In this document: piece after piece, positions 1-8,395 of the stretch | How positions within the stretch are numbered: position 1 is the first letter of the stretch | How the letters are laid out: each line of letters starts with the position of its first letter | Assembly (NCBI GenBank): GCA_032160545.1 | Contig: JAVHVN010000145.1 | Location: forward strand, 1-23,789 | Source: DATGFB01 sp032160545 | GTDB taxonomy: Bacteria > Actinomycetota > Actinomycetes > Mycobacteriales > Jatrophihabitantaceae | Reading direction: 5' to 3' | DNA: 23,789 nucleotides | Notes under the pieces: generated by a model | The model's database searches: none | Seen by the model: the letters and a program-made list of their open reading frames with translations, nothing else | What the model was told of the DNA's origin: nothing | Program-made: the position numbers and the translations under genes

Positions 1-117
1 GGCGCCGACCGGGCGGACGACCCGAGCGTGCGGTTCGAGCTCACCGACCAGGTTCGCGAGTCGATCCAGAGCACGCTCTTCCGGCTGCTGGTGCAGCGCC
101 GCTCCGTCTGGCGCTGA
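1..117 (+). CDS. 3' end of a probable phospholipid/glycerol acyltransferase (partial)
   Basis: Frame 1 is open from the first base to a TGA at 115-117, giving the last 38 residues of a protein whose start lies outside the window. The tail contains VRFELTDQVR, then a short helix-like stretch, and ends QRRSVWR. From memory, this resembles the C-terminus of actinobacterial lysophospholipid acyltransferase (PlsC-type) proteins such as the one near Mycobacterium Rv0502, which also lies close to a HAD-IB gene and the heme genes. No catalytic HX4D motif is visible because that part is missing, so the family call rests on tail similarity and neighbourhood only. The gene converges on the HAD phosphatase that follows. 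Confidence 0.5.
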   Translation, partial: GADRADDPSVRFELTDQVRESIQSTLFRLLVQRRSVWR

Positions 118-124
118 GCACGGG

Positions 125-142
125 CCGGCGATAAACCGCCGG
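125..142. terminator. Small hairpin between convergent genes
   Basis: CCGGCG at 125-130 and CGCCGG at 137-142 form a perfect 6-bp stem with an A/T-rich loop (ATAAAC). It lies in the 42-bp gap between two convergent stop codons, where a shared terminator is expected. No T-tract follows on either strand, so the evidence is modest. Confidence 0.3.
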
Positions 143-159
143 ATTGCGGTCCCGGCCGG

Positions 160-1044
160 TCAGTGCCAGCGTCGCAGTAGCCGCCGCTGTGCCGCGGCGA
201 CCGCGGCCGCCTGGGTGAGCCGGCGTTCCTGCGCGCGGCCGATCGCGATGCCCGCGGCGAGCGCGCCCGCGACCGCGCCGATCCCGAGCGTCGCTCCGCT
301 GCCCACGACGGCCGCCCGGCGTCCGGTGCGGAAGTCGCGGATCTCCCAGCCGCGGACCCGCGCCTCGGCGCGTAACGCGGAGTCCGGGTTGACGGCGACG
401 GGACGCCCGACGAGCGAGAGCATCGGCACGTCGTTGATCGAGTCCGAGTAGGCCGCGCACCGCGACAGGTCCAGGCCCTCGCGCACCGCGAGAGCACGCA
501 CGGCGCCCGCCTTGGCCTCGCCGTGCAGCACGTCGCCGACGAGCCGCCCCGTGTACTTCCCGTCGACGGACTCGGCCACCGTGCCGAGCGCCCCGGTGAG
601 CCGCAGGCGCCGCGCGATGATCGTGGCCAGCTCGACCGGCGTCGCCGTCACCAGCCACACGCGGCGGCCGGCATCCAGGTGCTGCAGTGCGAGCGCGTGG
701 GTGCCCGGCCAGATCTTGTCGGCCATCTCCTCGTCGTAGATCTCCTCGCCCAGGGTGACGATCTCGTCGACGTCCTTGCCGGCCACGAACGCGAGTGCCG
801 ATTCGCGGGTGTTGTGCATGTCCGTGCTGTTCTCGCCGCGCAGCCGCAGGCGCGCCTGGCGCGCCGTGAACCTCGCGAGGTCGCGCCAGCTGAACAGCTT
901 GCGCGCCGCCATGCCCTTGGCGAAGTGGAAGATGGACGCTCCGATGAGCATCGTGTTGTCGACGTCGAAGAAGGCGGCCGCGGTCGGGTCGGACGGTGGC
1001 GAAGGGCCGACCTCGGTCGCAGCCGCCGCCGCTGGCTCGGTCAC
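160..1044 (-). CDS. HAD-IB family phosphatase with C-terminal membrane segment (SerB1/CicA-like)
   Basis: A 294-residue HAD-superfamily hydrolase, subfamily IB, that would hydrolyse a phosphomonoester using an aspartyl nucleophile and Mg2+. All four motifs are visible: FFDVDNT (D27 nucleophile, D29 acid/base), LVTAT around residues 131-135, lysine 178 in GEAKAG, and YSDSINDVPML (D201, D205). After the catalytic domain, residues 244-268 form an uninterrupted Ala/Gly/Ile hydrophobic segment followed by an Arg-rich tail, so the enzyme is probably anchored in the membrane with its domain in the cytoplasm. The start is GTG at 1044 with only a weak Shine-Dalgarno sequence. It follows the RsbN-like gene by 40 bp on the same strand and may share its transcript. 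The relatives are often called phosphoserine phosphatase (SerB1), but the true substrate cannot be read from sequence; a lipid phosphate is possible given the membrane helix. Confidence 0.88.
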   Translation of the reverse strand: MTEPAAAAATEVGPSPPSDPTAAAFFDVDNTMLIGASIFHFAKGMAARKLFSWRDLARFTARQARLRLRGENSTDMHNTRESALAFVAGKDVDEIVTLGEEIYDEEMADKIWPGTHALALQHLDAGRRVWLVTATPVELATIIARRLRLTGALGTVAESVDGKYTGRLVGDVLHGEAKAGAVRALAVREGLDLSRCAAYSDSINDVPMLSLVGRPVAVNPDSALRAEARVRGWEIRDFRTGRRAAVVGSGATLGIGAVAGALAAGIAIGRAQERRLTQAAAVAAAQRRLLRRWH

Positions 1045-1084
1045 CCGGTCAGCCTAGCCAGGCCGTTCGAGCCGGCCCGCGGCG

Positions 1085-2410
<1,326 letters not shown>

Positions 2411-2470
2411 GATCTTCAACTCCCACAGCGGTCGCCGTCACCGGCGAACTGGTTGCCCCGTCCGTCAGGT

Positions 2471-2498
2471 ACAACGACGCGAAGGCCCCGGCGTTACT
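2471..2498 (-). promoter_or_regulatory. Predicted sigma-BldN-type promoter of the rsbN-like gene
   Basis: Reading the minus strand, AGTAAC (2493-2498) is followed after exactly 16 bases by CGTTGT (2471-2476). The consensus I recall for Streptomyces sigma-BldN promoters is CGTAAC-N16-CGTTGA, which this matches at 10 of 12 positions with the exact spacer. It sits between the bldN stop and the rsbN-like ATG and would give a leader of about 54 bases. The consensus is from memory and should be confirmed. Confidence 0.5.
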
Positions 2499-2515
2499 CG
2501 GCACCCGCCCGGTGT

Positions 2516-3367
2516 TCAACGCAGCTCACCGCCCACCAACTCGGCGAGCTTTCGTACCGCGCGGTGTTGGAGCGCCTTGATGGCGCCGTCGTTCTTGCCC
2601 ATCACGGCGGCGGTCTCGCTGACCGAGAAGCCCTGGATGAAGCGCAGCATCACGCATTCGCGCTGCTCGTCGCCGAGCTTCTTGACCGCTGCCATCAGCT
2701 GCTCGGAGGCGAGCGAACCGAGCACGGCATCTTCGGTGCTCTGCTCACGGTCGGTGCCCTCGAGAGTGTCGGCGGTGGTGATCTCGAGCCGGTGCCGTGC
2801 TGACTTCATGTGGTCGAGCACGATGTTGCGGGCGATGGTGATGAACCACGCGCCGATGTCGCGGCCCTGGTAACTGATGCTGCTGATGCGACGCAAGGCG
2901 CGCAGGAAGGTCTCTGAGGTGAAGTCCTCGGCCAGCGTCCGGTCGTTCACGCGGAAATAAACGAACCGGAAGACGGTGTCGACGTAGCGGTCGTAGAGCT
3001 GGCCGAAGGCCTCGCCGTCGCCGTCCTGGGCGAGCCGGACGAGCCGCCAGGTCTCGACGTGCCCCTCGTCGACGTACTCGGGCTCGGGTTCGGGGACCGG
3101 CGGGGCATTGCCGCCGCCCGGTGCGCGACCAGTGCTGCGCGGGCGGGTGGACCTGTGCGTCGAGGACCCGACATCGATAGCCATGTCGGACCGCAACGGC
3201 GGCTTGCCGGCGGTCGCGGCCGCCGACGCGATACCCCGCCCGTCGCTCGCGAGGGCGAATGCGGGCCGCGTACCCAGGGCCACCAACGCGTCGTTGACCA
3301 GTGCGGCGAGGGCCCGCCACCCGGGCCCGGCATCAGCCGACCCCGGGAACACGGGGGAGGGTGACAT
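2516..3367 (-). CDS. bldN: ECF RNA polymerase sigma factor, BldN family
   Basis: 283 residues, longer than typical ECF sigma factors (~180-200). Residues 1-~100 are an Ala/Gly/Pro-rich extension ending in an acidic EPEPEYVDEG segment. Sigma region 2 spans ~104-196 (FGQLYDRYVDTVFRFVYFRV, then DFTSETFLRALRR and WFITIARNIVLDHMKS). Region 4 spans ~213-278 with QRECVMLRFIQGFSVSETA and the recognition-helix area DGAIKALQHRAVRKL. BldN of Streptomyces likewise carries an N-terminal prosequence that is removed, and controls bldM and the chaplin/rodlin sheath genes during aerial growth. The start is ATG at 3367 with AAAGG eight bases upstream. Synteny (DUF5667 gene directly downstream; glutaredoxin-rex-hemA on the other side) supports the assignment. 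Whether this organism forms aerial hyphae is not known from the window. Confidence 0.9.
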   Translation of the reverse strand: MSPSPVFPGSADAGPGWRALAALVNDALVALGTRPAFALASDGRGIASAAATAGKPPLRSDMAIDVGSSTHRSTRPRSTGRAPGGGNAPPVPEPEPEYVDEGHVETWRLVRLAQDGDGEAFGQLYDRYVDTVFRFVYFRVNDRTLAEDFTSETFLRALRRISSISYQGRDIGAWFITIARNIVLDHMKSARHRLEITTADTLEGTDREQSTEDAVLGSLASEQLMAAVKKLGDEQRECVMLRFIQGFSVSETAAVMGKNDGAIKALQHRAVRKLAELVGGELR

Positions 3368-3463
3368 GGTTTTTGCCTTTCGCCGGCGTGGGGGCCCGAC
3401 CGCGCAGGTGTGAAGAACGCGCTAACGGTACCGGTGAACGGTGCTTCTGGATACAGCTTGTGT

Positions 3464-3491
3464 TACATAACCGAGGTCCCGAGCGGGTCAA
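3464..3491 (-). promoter_or_regulatory. Possible housekeeping-type promoter of bldN
   Basis: On the minus strand TTGACC (3486-3491) is followed after 16 bases by TATGTA (3464-3469), placing a start point near 3457 and a leader of about 90 bases before the bldN ATG. The -35 box is good but the -10 box is only a partial match. The -10 overlaps the small inverted repeat GTTA-CA-TAAC (3462-3471), a possible repressor contact. No BldD-like box was recognised. Confidence 0.35.
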
Positions 3492-3638
3492 ACGCGGCAT
3501 ATCCTGCCAGCCGCTGCGAACATCCGCGCCACGTCGTCGGGCTGCTTGCGTACACCTCGCTCGGCGGTGACGCTCGGGGCTGCGGGCCGCCCGCCGCGTG
3601 ACGCGCTCGCTCCCGAGTCAGGAAAGGCGGCGGACGCA

Positions 3639-5078
3639 ATGGCCCATCCGTACCGCGGTGTCTCGGACCTGTTGCGGGCACGCGCCGCCGAGACGCCCGA
3701 CCGGCTCGCGCTCGTGGCGGGCGACACCCGCTGGAGCTGGTCCGACTTCGATGCCGCGGTCTCGGCCGCTTCGGCGGCGCTGCTCGCCGACGGTGCCGCT
3801 GCCGGTGACCGGATCGCCCTGCACCTGCCGACCGGCGCACCGTTCGCACAGCTCTACCTCGCCATCCTGCGGGCCGGCCTGGTGGCCGTGCCGCTCAACC
3901 CCGCGTACGCCGACCCGGAGGTCGAGTTCATCCGGGCCGACTCGGGAGCCAGCCGCTGCTTCGATCGCGAGTCGGCCGCGGAGTTCCTCGCAGGCGCCGC
4001 GGCAGCCCACGACCCGGGCGCCGATCGCGGCGGCGAGGCGCTGGCGGTGCTGCTCTACACATCGGGGACGAGCGGACGGCCGCGCGGCGCGATGCTCTCG
4101 GCGCGGGCGCTGCTCGCGAACCTCGACCAGGCGGCCTCGGTCGAGCCACCGCTCCTCTCGGACTCCGACGTGCTGTTCGTGCCGCTCCCGCTCTCGCACG
4201 TGTTCGGGCTCAACGCCGGTCTCGGGATGGCCCTGCGGGCCGGGGCCACCGCGGTGCTCGCCGACCGGTTCGATCCGGTGGCGACGCTGGAGACGATGCG
4301 TGCCGAGGCGATCACGGCGGTCCTCGGCGTGCCCGGCCAGTACGCAGCCTGGCTGCGCGCCCCGGGCGTCGCCGAGGTGTTCTCGAGCGTCCGCTTCGCG
4401 ATGTCCGGGTCGACGACGCTTGCCCGCGCGGTCGTCGACGGCTACCGCGACCTCGGCGTCGTGCTGCACGACGGGTACGGGCTGACCGAGGCCGCGCCCG
4501 TCGTCACCGTCAACGCGATCGGCGATCGCCTCCGGCCGAATCCGGGTTCCATCGGCCGTGCGCTGCCGGGCGTCGAGGTGCAACTGCGCGACCGCGACGG
4601 CGCGGTCGTCGGCCCCGACGATGAGGACCCGGGCCGGATCTTCGTCCGGGGCGCGAACCTGTTCTCCGGCTACTGGCCCGACGGTTCGGGCGGTCCCGGC
4701 GCCGACGGCTGGTTCGGGACGGGCGACATCGCCGTCTACGACGACGACGGCGAGTTGCACCTCGTCGGGCGCAGCACGGAGCTGGTGATCGTCAACGGGT
4801 TCAACGTCTACCCCGCCGAGGTCGAGGCGGTGTTCGCCGCGGACCCGGCCGTCGCCGAGGTCGCCGTCGTGGGCGTGCCCGACGAGCAGACCGGCGAGGC
4901 GGTCGTCGCGTACGTCGTGCCGGCGCGCGGCGCGTCGCTCGACGCGGATGCCTTGCTGGCGGCGGCCGCCGGCCGGCTGGCGCGGTTCAAGCTGCCCCGT
5001 ACCGTCGAGGTCGTCCCCGCGCTGCCGCGCACCGTCACCGGCAAGATCATGAAGTGGCAGCTGGCCCGCACGCCCTGA
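3639..5078 (+). CDS. AMP-forming acyl-CoA synthetase (ANL superfamily)
   Basis: 479 residues, shorter than most acyl-CoA ligases (~510-560). It would activate a carboxylic acid with ATP to an acyl-adenylate and then to the CoA thioester. Visible motifs are the P-loop YTSGTSGRPRGAML (140-153), LPLSHVFGLNAG (183-194), SGSTTL (256-261), the A5 motif GYGLTEAAPVV (279-289), TGDIAVYDDDGELHLVGR (361-378), FNVYPAEVE (388-396) and the catalytic lysine K469 in TVTGKIMKWQL. The region between A1 and the P-loop is compressed to ~40 residues and accounts for most of the short length. The hinge motif reads GRSTEL instead of the common GR-x-K-[DE]. ATG 3639 is preferred: GGAAAGG lies 11 bases upstream, and upstream extensions look non-coding. 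The glutaredoxin-like gene starts 11 bp downstream, so the two are probably co-transcribed. The substrate is unknown; a medium/long-chain fatty acid is likely from the motif pattern. Confidence 0.92.
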   Translation: MAHPYRGVSDLLRARAAETPDRLALVAGDTRWSWSDFDAAVSAASAALLADGAAAGDRIALHLPTGAPFAQLYLAILRAGLVAVPLNPAYADPEVEFIRADSGASRCFDRESAAEFLAGAAAAHDPGADRGGEALAVLLYTSGTSGRPRGAMLSARALLANLDQAASVEPPLLSDSDVLFVPLPLSHVFGLNAGLGMALRAGATAVLADRFDPVATLETMRAEAITAVLGVPGQYAAWLRAPGVAEVFSSVRFAMSGSTTLARAVVDGYRDLGVVLHDGYGLTEAAPVVTVNAIGDRLRPNPGSIGRALPGVEVQLRDRDGAVVGPDDEDPGRIFVRGANLFSGYWPDGSGGPGADGWFGTGDIAVYDDDGELHLVGRSTELVIVNGFNVYPAEVEAVFAADPAVAEVAVVGVPDEQTGEAVVAYVVPARGASLDADALLAAAAGRLARFKLPRTVEVVPALPRTVTGKIMKWQLARTP

Positions 5079-5089
5079 CCGAGGAGAGC

Positions 5090-5338
5090 ATGGCCCCCTC
5101 CGACCACGCCGTCACGCTGATCACCCGGGACGGGTGCCACCTCTGCGACGAGGCCGACGCGGTGCTCGCCCGGCTGGCCGGCGAGCTGGGCTTCCGGCTC
5201 GAGCGCCTGGACGTCGACGCCGACCGCGCGCGGCGCGACGAGTACTCCGATCGGGTGCCGGTGATCCTCGTCGATGGGCGCGAACACGGCTACTGGCGAG
5301 TCGAGGAGAGCCGGCTCCGCGCCGCCCTGGAGCGCTAA
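5090..5338 (+). CDS. Glutaredoxin-like thiol-disulfide protein
   Basis: 82 residues with a thioredoxin-fold layout: beta strand VTLITRDGC, the redox motif C16-H-L-C19, helix DEADAVLARLAGEL, strand FRLERLDVD, then the cis-proline turn RVPVILVDG (VPV) and a final Gly-containing strand and helix. This is the small glutaredoxin-like (DUF836-type) family that sits next to hemA/rex in actinomycetes (Mycobacterium Rv0508 is the counterpart I recall). It is a cytoplasmic dithiol oxidoreductase, with mycothiol or a thioredoxin reductase as possible electron source (inference). The ATG at 5090 has GAGGAG immediately upstream at good spacing. It ends 30 bp before the Rex operator, so it is separated from rex by a promoter region but oriented with it. 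Confidence 0.88.
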   Translation: MAPSDHAVTLITRDGCHLCDEADAVLARLAGELGFRLERLDVDADRARRDEYSDRVPVILVDGREHGYWRVEESRLRAALER

Positions 5339-5342
5339 AGGC

Positions 5343-5356
5343 CGTGCTATAGCACG
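5343..5356. promoter_or_regulatory. 14-bp perfect palindrome downstream of the glutaredoxin-like gene
   Basis: CGTGCTATAGCACG is a perfect palindrome starting 5 bp after the glutaredoxin stop codon and ending 11 bp before the Rex operator. It could be a dimeric repressor site for the rex-hem promoter. A terminator stem is less likely because the palindrome leaves almost no loop. Its half-site spacing (GTG-N6-CAC) does not fit Rex (GTG-N8-CAC). Confidence 0.35.
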
Positions 5357-5367
5357 CGCTTCGCGAT

Positions 5368-5385
5368 TTGGGAAAAGATTCACGA
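5368..5385 (+). promoter_or_regulatory. Putative Rex operator (ROP)
   Basis: TTGGGAAAAGATTCACGA matches the Rex consensus TTGTGAAWWWWTTCACAA at 15 of 18 positions; the right half-site core TTCAC is perfect and the left is GGGAA. It lies 91 bp upstream of rex and overlaps the likely -35 box, so Rex binding at low NADH would block transcription of rex and hemACD, as described for rex-hemACD in Streptomyces. Confidence 0.65.
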
Positions 5386-5397
5386 GCGGCGTAGCTT
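5368..5397 (+). promoter_or_regulatory. Predicted promoter of the rex-hem operon
   Basis: TTGGGA (5368-5373) as -35 and TAGCTT (5392-5397) as -10 are separated by 18 bases, giving a start near 5404 and a leader of about 70 bases. The -35 hexamer is the left half of the Rex operator. Both hexamers are partial matches to the sigma-70 consensus; overlap with the operator strengthens the call. Confidence 0.42.
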
Positions 5398-5475
5398 GGG
5401 CGACGTCCTGCTGCTTCTACCACACCGGTCGGGTTGGCCAATAGGGGCCCTTCGTCCCGTCCCGTCGAGGTGCTG

Positions 5476-6165
5476 ATGACTGCCCAGAATCCGGCGCGTG
5501 AGTCGCGCGGTGCAGCCGTCCCCGAGGCGACCGTCGCGCGGCTCGCGACCTACCTGCGGGTGCTCGGCGGGCTCGGCGAGCGCGGCGTGACCACGGTGTC
5601 CTCCGAGGAGCTGGCGACCGCGGCGGGGGTCAACTCGGCGACGCTGCGCAAGGACCTGTCGTTCCTGGGCTCGTACGGGGTGCGCGGCGTCGGCTACGAC
5701 GTGACCACGCTGACCGACGAGATCTCCCGGACGCTCGGGCTCACCACCCACCGCTCGGTTGCCCTGATCGGGATCGGAAACCTCGGCCTGGCGCTTGCCG
5801 GCTACGCCGGCTTCGCGACGCGCGGCTTCCGCGTGGCCGCATTGCTCGACGCCGACCCGGTGCGCGTGGGAACCCTGATCCAGGGCCTGGTGGTGCAGGA
5901 CATCGCCTACCTCGAGCGGATCGTCGCCGAGAACCAGATCGCGATCGCGGTGCTGGCGATCCCCGCGTCCGTCGCCCAGGAGGTCTGCGACAAGGTCGTG
6001 GCCGCCGGCGTCAGCAGCATCCTGAACTTCGCGCCGGTCGTGCTCGCCGTGCCGCCGCACGTCGACCTGCGCAAGGTGGATCTCGCCGCCGAACTGCAGA
6101 TCCTCTCGTTCCACGAGAACCGCAAGGCCGCCGCCGCACTGCTGTCCGTGGGTGGCGCGTCATGA
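5476..6165 (+). CDS. rex: Redox-sensing transcriptional repressor Rex
   Basis: 229 residues. The N-terminal winged helix (about 15-88) includes ATVARLATYLRVL, SSEELATAAGVNSATLRKD and the wing GSYGVRGVGYDV. The C-terminal Rossmann domain begins VALIGIGNLGLALAGY (G99-I-G-N-L-G104) with AALLDADP following, the NAD(H)-binding part. The closing SFHENRKAAAALL helix is the domain-swapped dimerisation helix. Rex binds operators when NAD+ is abundant and releases them when NADH rises, for example under oxygen limitation. ATG 5476 has GAGG five bases upstream; an earlier in-frame ATG at 5434 would add 14 residues without a good ribosome site. The stop overlaps the hemA start (ATGA at 6162-6165), so translation is coupled and heme synthesis is tied to redox state. 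Confidence 0.97.
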   Translation: MTAQNPARESRGAAVPEATVARLATYLRVLGGLGERGVTTVSSEELATAAGVNSATLRKDLSFLGSYGVRGVGYDVTTLTDEISRTLGLTTHRSVALIGIGNLGLALAGYAGFATRGFRVAALLDADPVRVGTLIQGLVVQDIAYLERIVAENQIAIAVLAIPASVAQEVCDKVVAAGVSSILNFAPVVLAVPPHVDLRKVDLAAELQILSFHENRKAAAALLSVGGAS

Positions 6166-7463
6166 GCGTGCTCGTCGTCGGACTGTCGCACCGGACCACC
6201 CCGGTGTCGGTGCTCGAGCGTGCCGCCGTCCCCGCGGACGACCTGCGCAAGACGCTGGACGAGCTCTACCGCGCCGAGACGATCAGTGAGGCGCTGCTGC
6301 TCTCGACGTGCAACCGCGTCGAGGTCTACGCCGATGTCGCCCGGTTCCACCCGGCCGTCGCCGAGATCACCGCGGTGCTGGCGCGCCACGCCGGCCTGCA
6401 CGTTGCCGATCTGTCCGACCACCTGTACGTCCACTTCGCCGAGGCCGCGGCCGAGCACATGTTCACCGTCGCGTCCGGGCTCGACTCGATGGTGGTCGGC
6501 GAGTCGCAGATCCTCGGTCAGTTGCGCGGCGCGTACGCCCTCGGCACCGAGACCGGCTCGGTGGGCAGCGTGCTGCACGACCTCACCCAGACGGCGTTGC
6601 GCGTCGGCAAGCGGGTGCACACCGACACCGGCATCGACCGCGCGGGCGCGTCCGTGGTCGCCGTGGCGCTCGATGCCGCCGAGTCGGTGCTCGGCCCGCT
6701 GCCCGGTCGCCGCGCGGTGATCATCGGTGCCGGGTCGATGGGCGCGCTGTCCTCGGCGACCCTGCGCCGCCGCGGCGTCACCGACATCGTGATCGCCAAC
6801 CGCTCGCTCGAGCGGGCCGAGCGCCTCGCCGCGTCGATCGAGGGGCGTGCGGTGACCTTGGCGGACCTGCCCGGCGAGATCGGCGAGGCCGACCTGGTGG
6901 TGTCGTCCACCGGAGCGACCGGGCTCGTGCTCGAGTCCGACACGGTCGGCTCGCGTGCCGAGCGCCCGCTCGTGGTGCTCGACCTGGCGCTGCCGCGTGA
7001 CGTCGACCCCGCGGTCGGGGCGGAACTCGGCGTGACCTACGTCGACCTCGAGGCGCTGCGGTCCAGCGGCGCGATGGTGAGCGACGCCGAGGTGCACGCC
7101 GCGACGACGATCGTCGCGCAGGAGCTGCGCGACTACCTGCGCCAGCAGCAGCAGCTGGCCGTGGCCCCGACCGTGACGGCCCTGCGGGCGCGCGCCAACC
7201 AGGTCGTCGAGGCGGAATTGCAGCGACTCGACGCGCGGCTGCCGGGTGTCGACGGCGCGGTCCGCCGCGAGGTCGCCGACTCGGTCCGCCGTGCCGTCGA
7301 CAAGGTGCTGCACGCGCCCACCGTCCGGGTGAAGGAACTCGCGGCGACGCCCGGTGGCGACCAGTACGCCGCCGCACTGCGCGAGCTGTTCGACCTCGAC
7401 CAGGCGGCGGTCGAGTCGGTCGCCGCGGTCAAGAAGCCGGCTCCCGAGGCGGGTGAGCGATGA
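6162..7463 (+). CDS. hemA: Glutamyl-tRNA reductase
   Basis: 433 residues, the usual length. It reduces glutamyl-tRNA(Glu) with NADPH to glutamate-1-semialdehyde, the first committed step of C5-pathway tetrapyrrole synthesis. The N-terminal catalytic domain starts VLVVGLSHRTTPV and carries the nucleophile C50 in LLLSTCNRVE. The signature DSMVVGESQILGQLRGAY follows around residues 108-125. The NADPH Rossmann domain has VIIGAGSMG (186-194) and ANRSLERAERLA. The C-terminal helical dimerisation region includes LRARANQVVEAELQRLDARL. Its start overlaps the rex stop and its own stop overlaps the hemC start by four bases. The product is consumed by HemL, encoded at 12857-14161. Confidence 0.98.
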   Translation: MSVLVVGLSHRTTPVSVLERAAVPADDLRKTLDELYRAETISEALLLSTCNRVEVYADVARFHPAVAEITAVLARHAGLHVADLSDHLYVHFAEAAAEHMFTVASGLDSMVVGESQILGQLRGAYALGTETGSVGSVLHDLTQTALRVGKRVHTDTGIDRAGASVVAVALDAAESVLGPLPGRRAVIIGAGSMGALSSATLRRRGVTDIVIANRSLERAERLAASIEGRAVTLADLPGEIGEADLVVSSTGATGLVLESDTVGSRAERPLVVLDLALPRDVDPAVGAELGVTYVDLEALRSSGAMVSDAEVHAATTIVAQELRDYLRQQQQLAVAPTVTALRARANQVVEAELQRLDARLPGVDGAVRREVADSVRRAVDKVLHAPTVRVKELAATPGGDQYAAALRELFDLDQAAVESVAAVKKPAPEAGER

Positions 7464-8395
7464 CCGCCACCCAGGTGCTGCGCGTCGGCACCCGTGCGAG
7501 CGCACTGGCGCGCGCTCAGGCCGGGCAGTTCGCCGACGCGCTCGGCGCCGCCGCACGGACCGCGGTCGAGATCGTCCACGTCGTCACCGAGGGCGACCGC
7601 TCGTCCGCCGCGCTGACCCAGATCGGCGGTACCGGTGTCTTCGTGTCCGCGCTGCGCGAGGCGCTGCTCACCGGCCGCATCGACGTGGCCGTCCACTCGT
7701 ACAAGGACCTCCCGACCGCTCCGGCCGAGGGCATCGTCGTGGCGGCCGTCCCGCCGCGGGCCGACGCCCGGGACGCCCTCGTCGCACGCGACGGGCTGAC
7801 GCTCGGCGAGCTGCCGGCCGGCGCACGCGTGGGCACCGGTTCGCCGCGCCGCGCGGCGCAGCTCAACGCCCTCGGCCTCGGCCTCGAGATCGTGCCGGTG
7901 CGCGGCAACGTCGACACCCGGCTCGGGAAGGTGTTTTCCGGCGAGCTCGACGCGGTCGTACTGGCGTACGCCGGGCTGCAGCGCCTCGGGCGGGCGGGCG
8001 AGGTCACCGAGATCCTCGACCCGATCCAGGTGCTGCCGGCACCGGCGCAGGGCGCGCTGGCGATCGAGTGCCGGGCGTCCGACGGGACGGCGCTCGCCGC
8101 CGTGGCCCTGCTCGACGACCCGGACAGCCGCGCCGCAGTCGCGGCCGAACGTGCGCTGCTCGCCGCGCTCGAGGCCGGCTGCTCGGCGCCCGTGGGCGCC
8201 TTGGCGGTCGTCGCCGAGGACGAGAACGGCGACTCCGAAGTGTTCCTTCGCGGATCGGTGACCGCGGTCGACGGCAGTGCTGCCGTGCGACTGTCGGCCA
8301 CCGGCGCGACAACCGATGCCGAAGCGGTAGGACGGCGGCTCGCCGCCGACCTGCTCGCCGAAGGCGCAGATCAAGTGATGGAGAGCTCGTCATGA
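7460..8395 (+). CDS. hemC: Porphobilinogen deaminase (hydroxymethylbilane synthase)
   Basis: 311 residues, cytoplasmic. It polymerises four porphobilinogens into hydroxymethylbilane. Substrate-binding motifs are intact: RVGTRASALARAQA near the start, VHSYKDLPT with catalytic D83, GTGSPRRAAQL (125-135), VRGNVDTRL (147-155) and PAPAQGALAIECRA. The dipyrromethane cofactor attaches to C241 in LEAGCSAPVGA. The start ATG at 7460 overlaps the hemA stop (ATGA), and the gene ends in the same ATGA arrangement with hemD, giving continuous translational coupling rex-hemA-hemC-hemD. The usual loop THGDR reads TEGDR, a common actinobacterial variant. Confidence 0.98.
   Translation: MTATQVLRVGTRASALARAQAGQFADALGAAARTAVEIVHVVTEGDRSSAALTQIGGTGVFVSALREALLTGRIDVAVHSYKDLPTAPAEGIVVAAVPPRADARDALVARDGLTLGELPAGARVGTGSPRRAAQLNALGLGLEIVPVRGNVDTRLGKVFSGELDAVVLAYAGLQRLGRAGEVTEILDPIQVLPAPAQGALAIECRASDGTALAAVALLDDPDSRAAVAAERALLAALEAGCSAPVGALAVVAEDENGDSEVFLRGSVTAVDGSAAVRLSATGATTDAEAVGRRLAADLLAEGADQVMESSS

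Noticed and set aside
3408..3440. TGTGAA and GGTGAACG half-sites upstream of bldN as Rex operators
   Set aside because: Neither has a matching TTCAC half at the correct distance.
5343..5356. Palindrome read as a second Rex operator
   Set aside because: The half-sites are separated as GTG-N6-CAC, whereas Rex sites need GTG-N8-CAC; the better match lies at 5368-5385.
7354..8391. Upstream extension of the hemD frame by 346 codons
   Set aside because: It runs out of frame through hemA/hemC coding sequence and is Arg-rich low-complexity; the ATGA overlap at 8392 gives a natural start at the methyltransferase-like domain.
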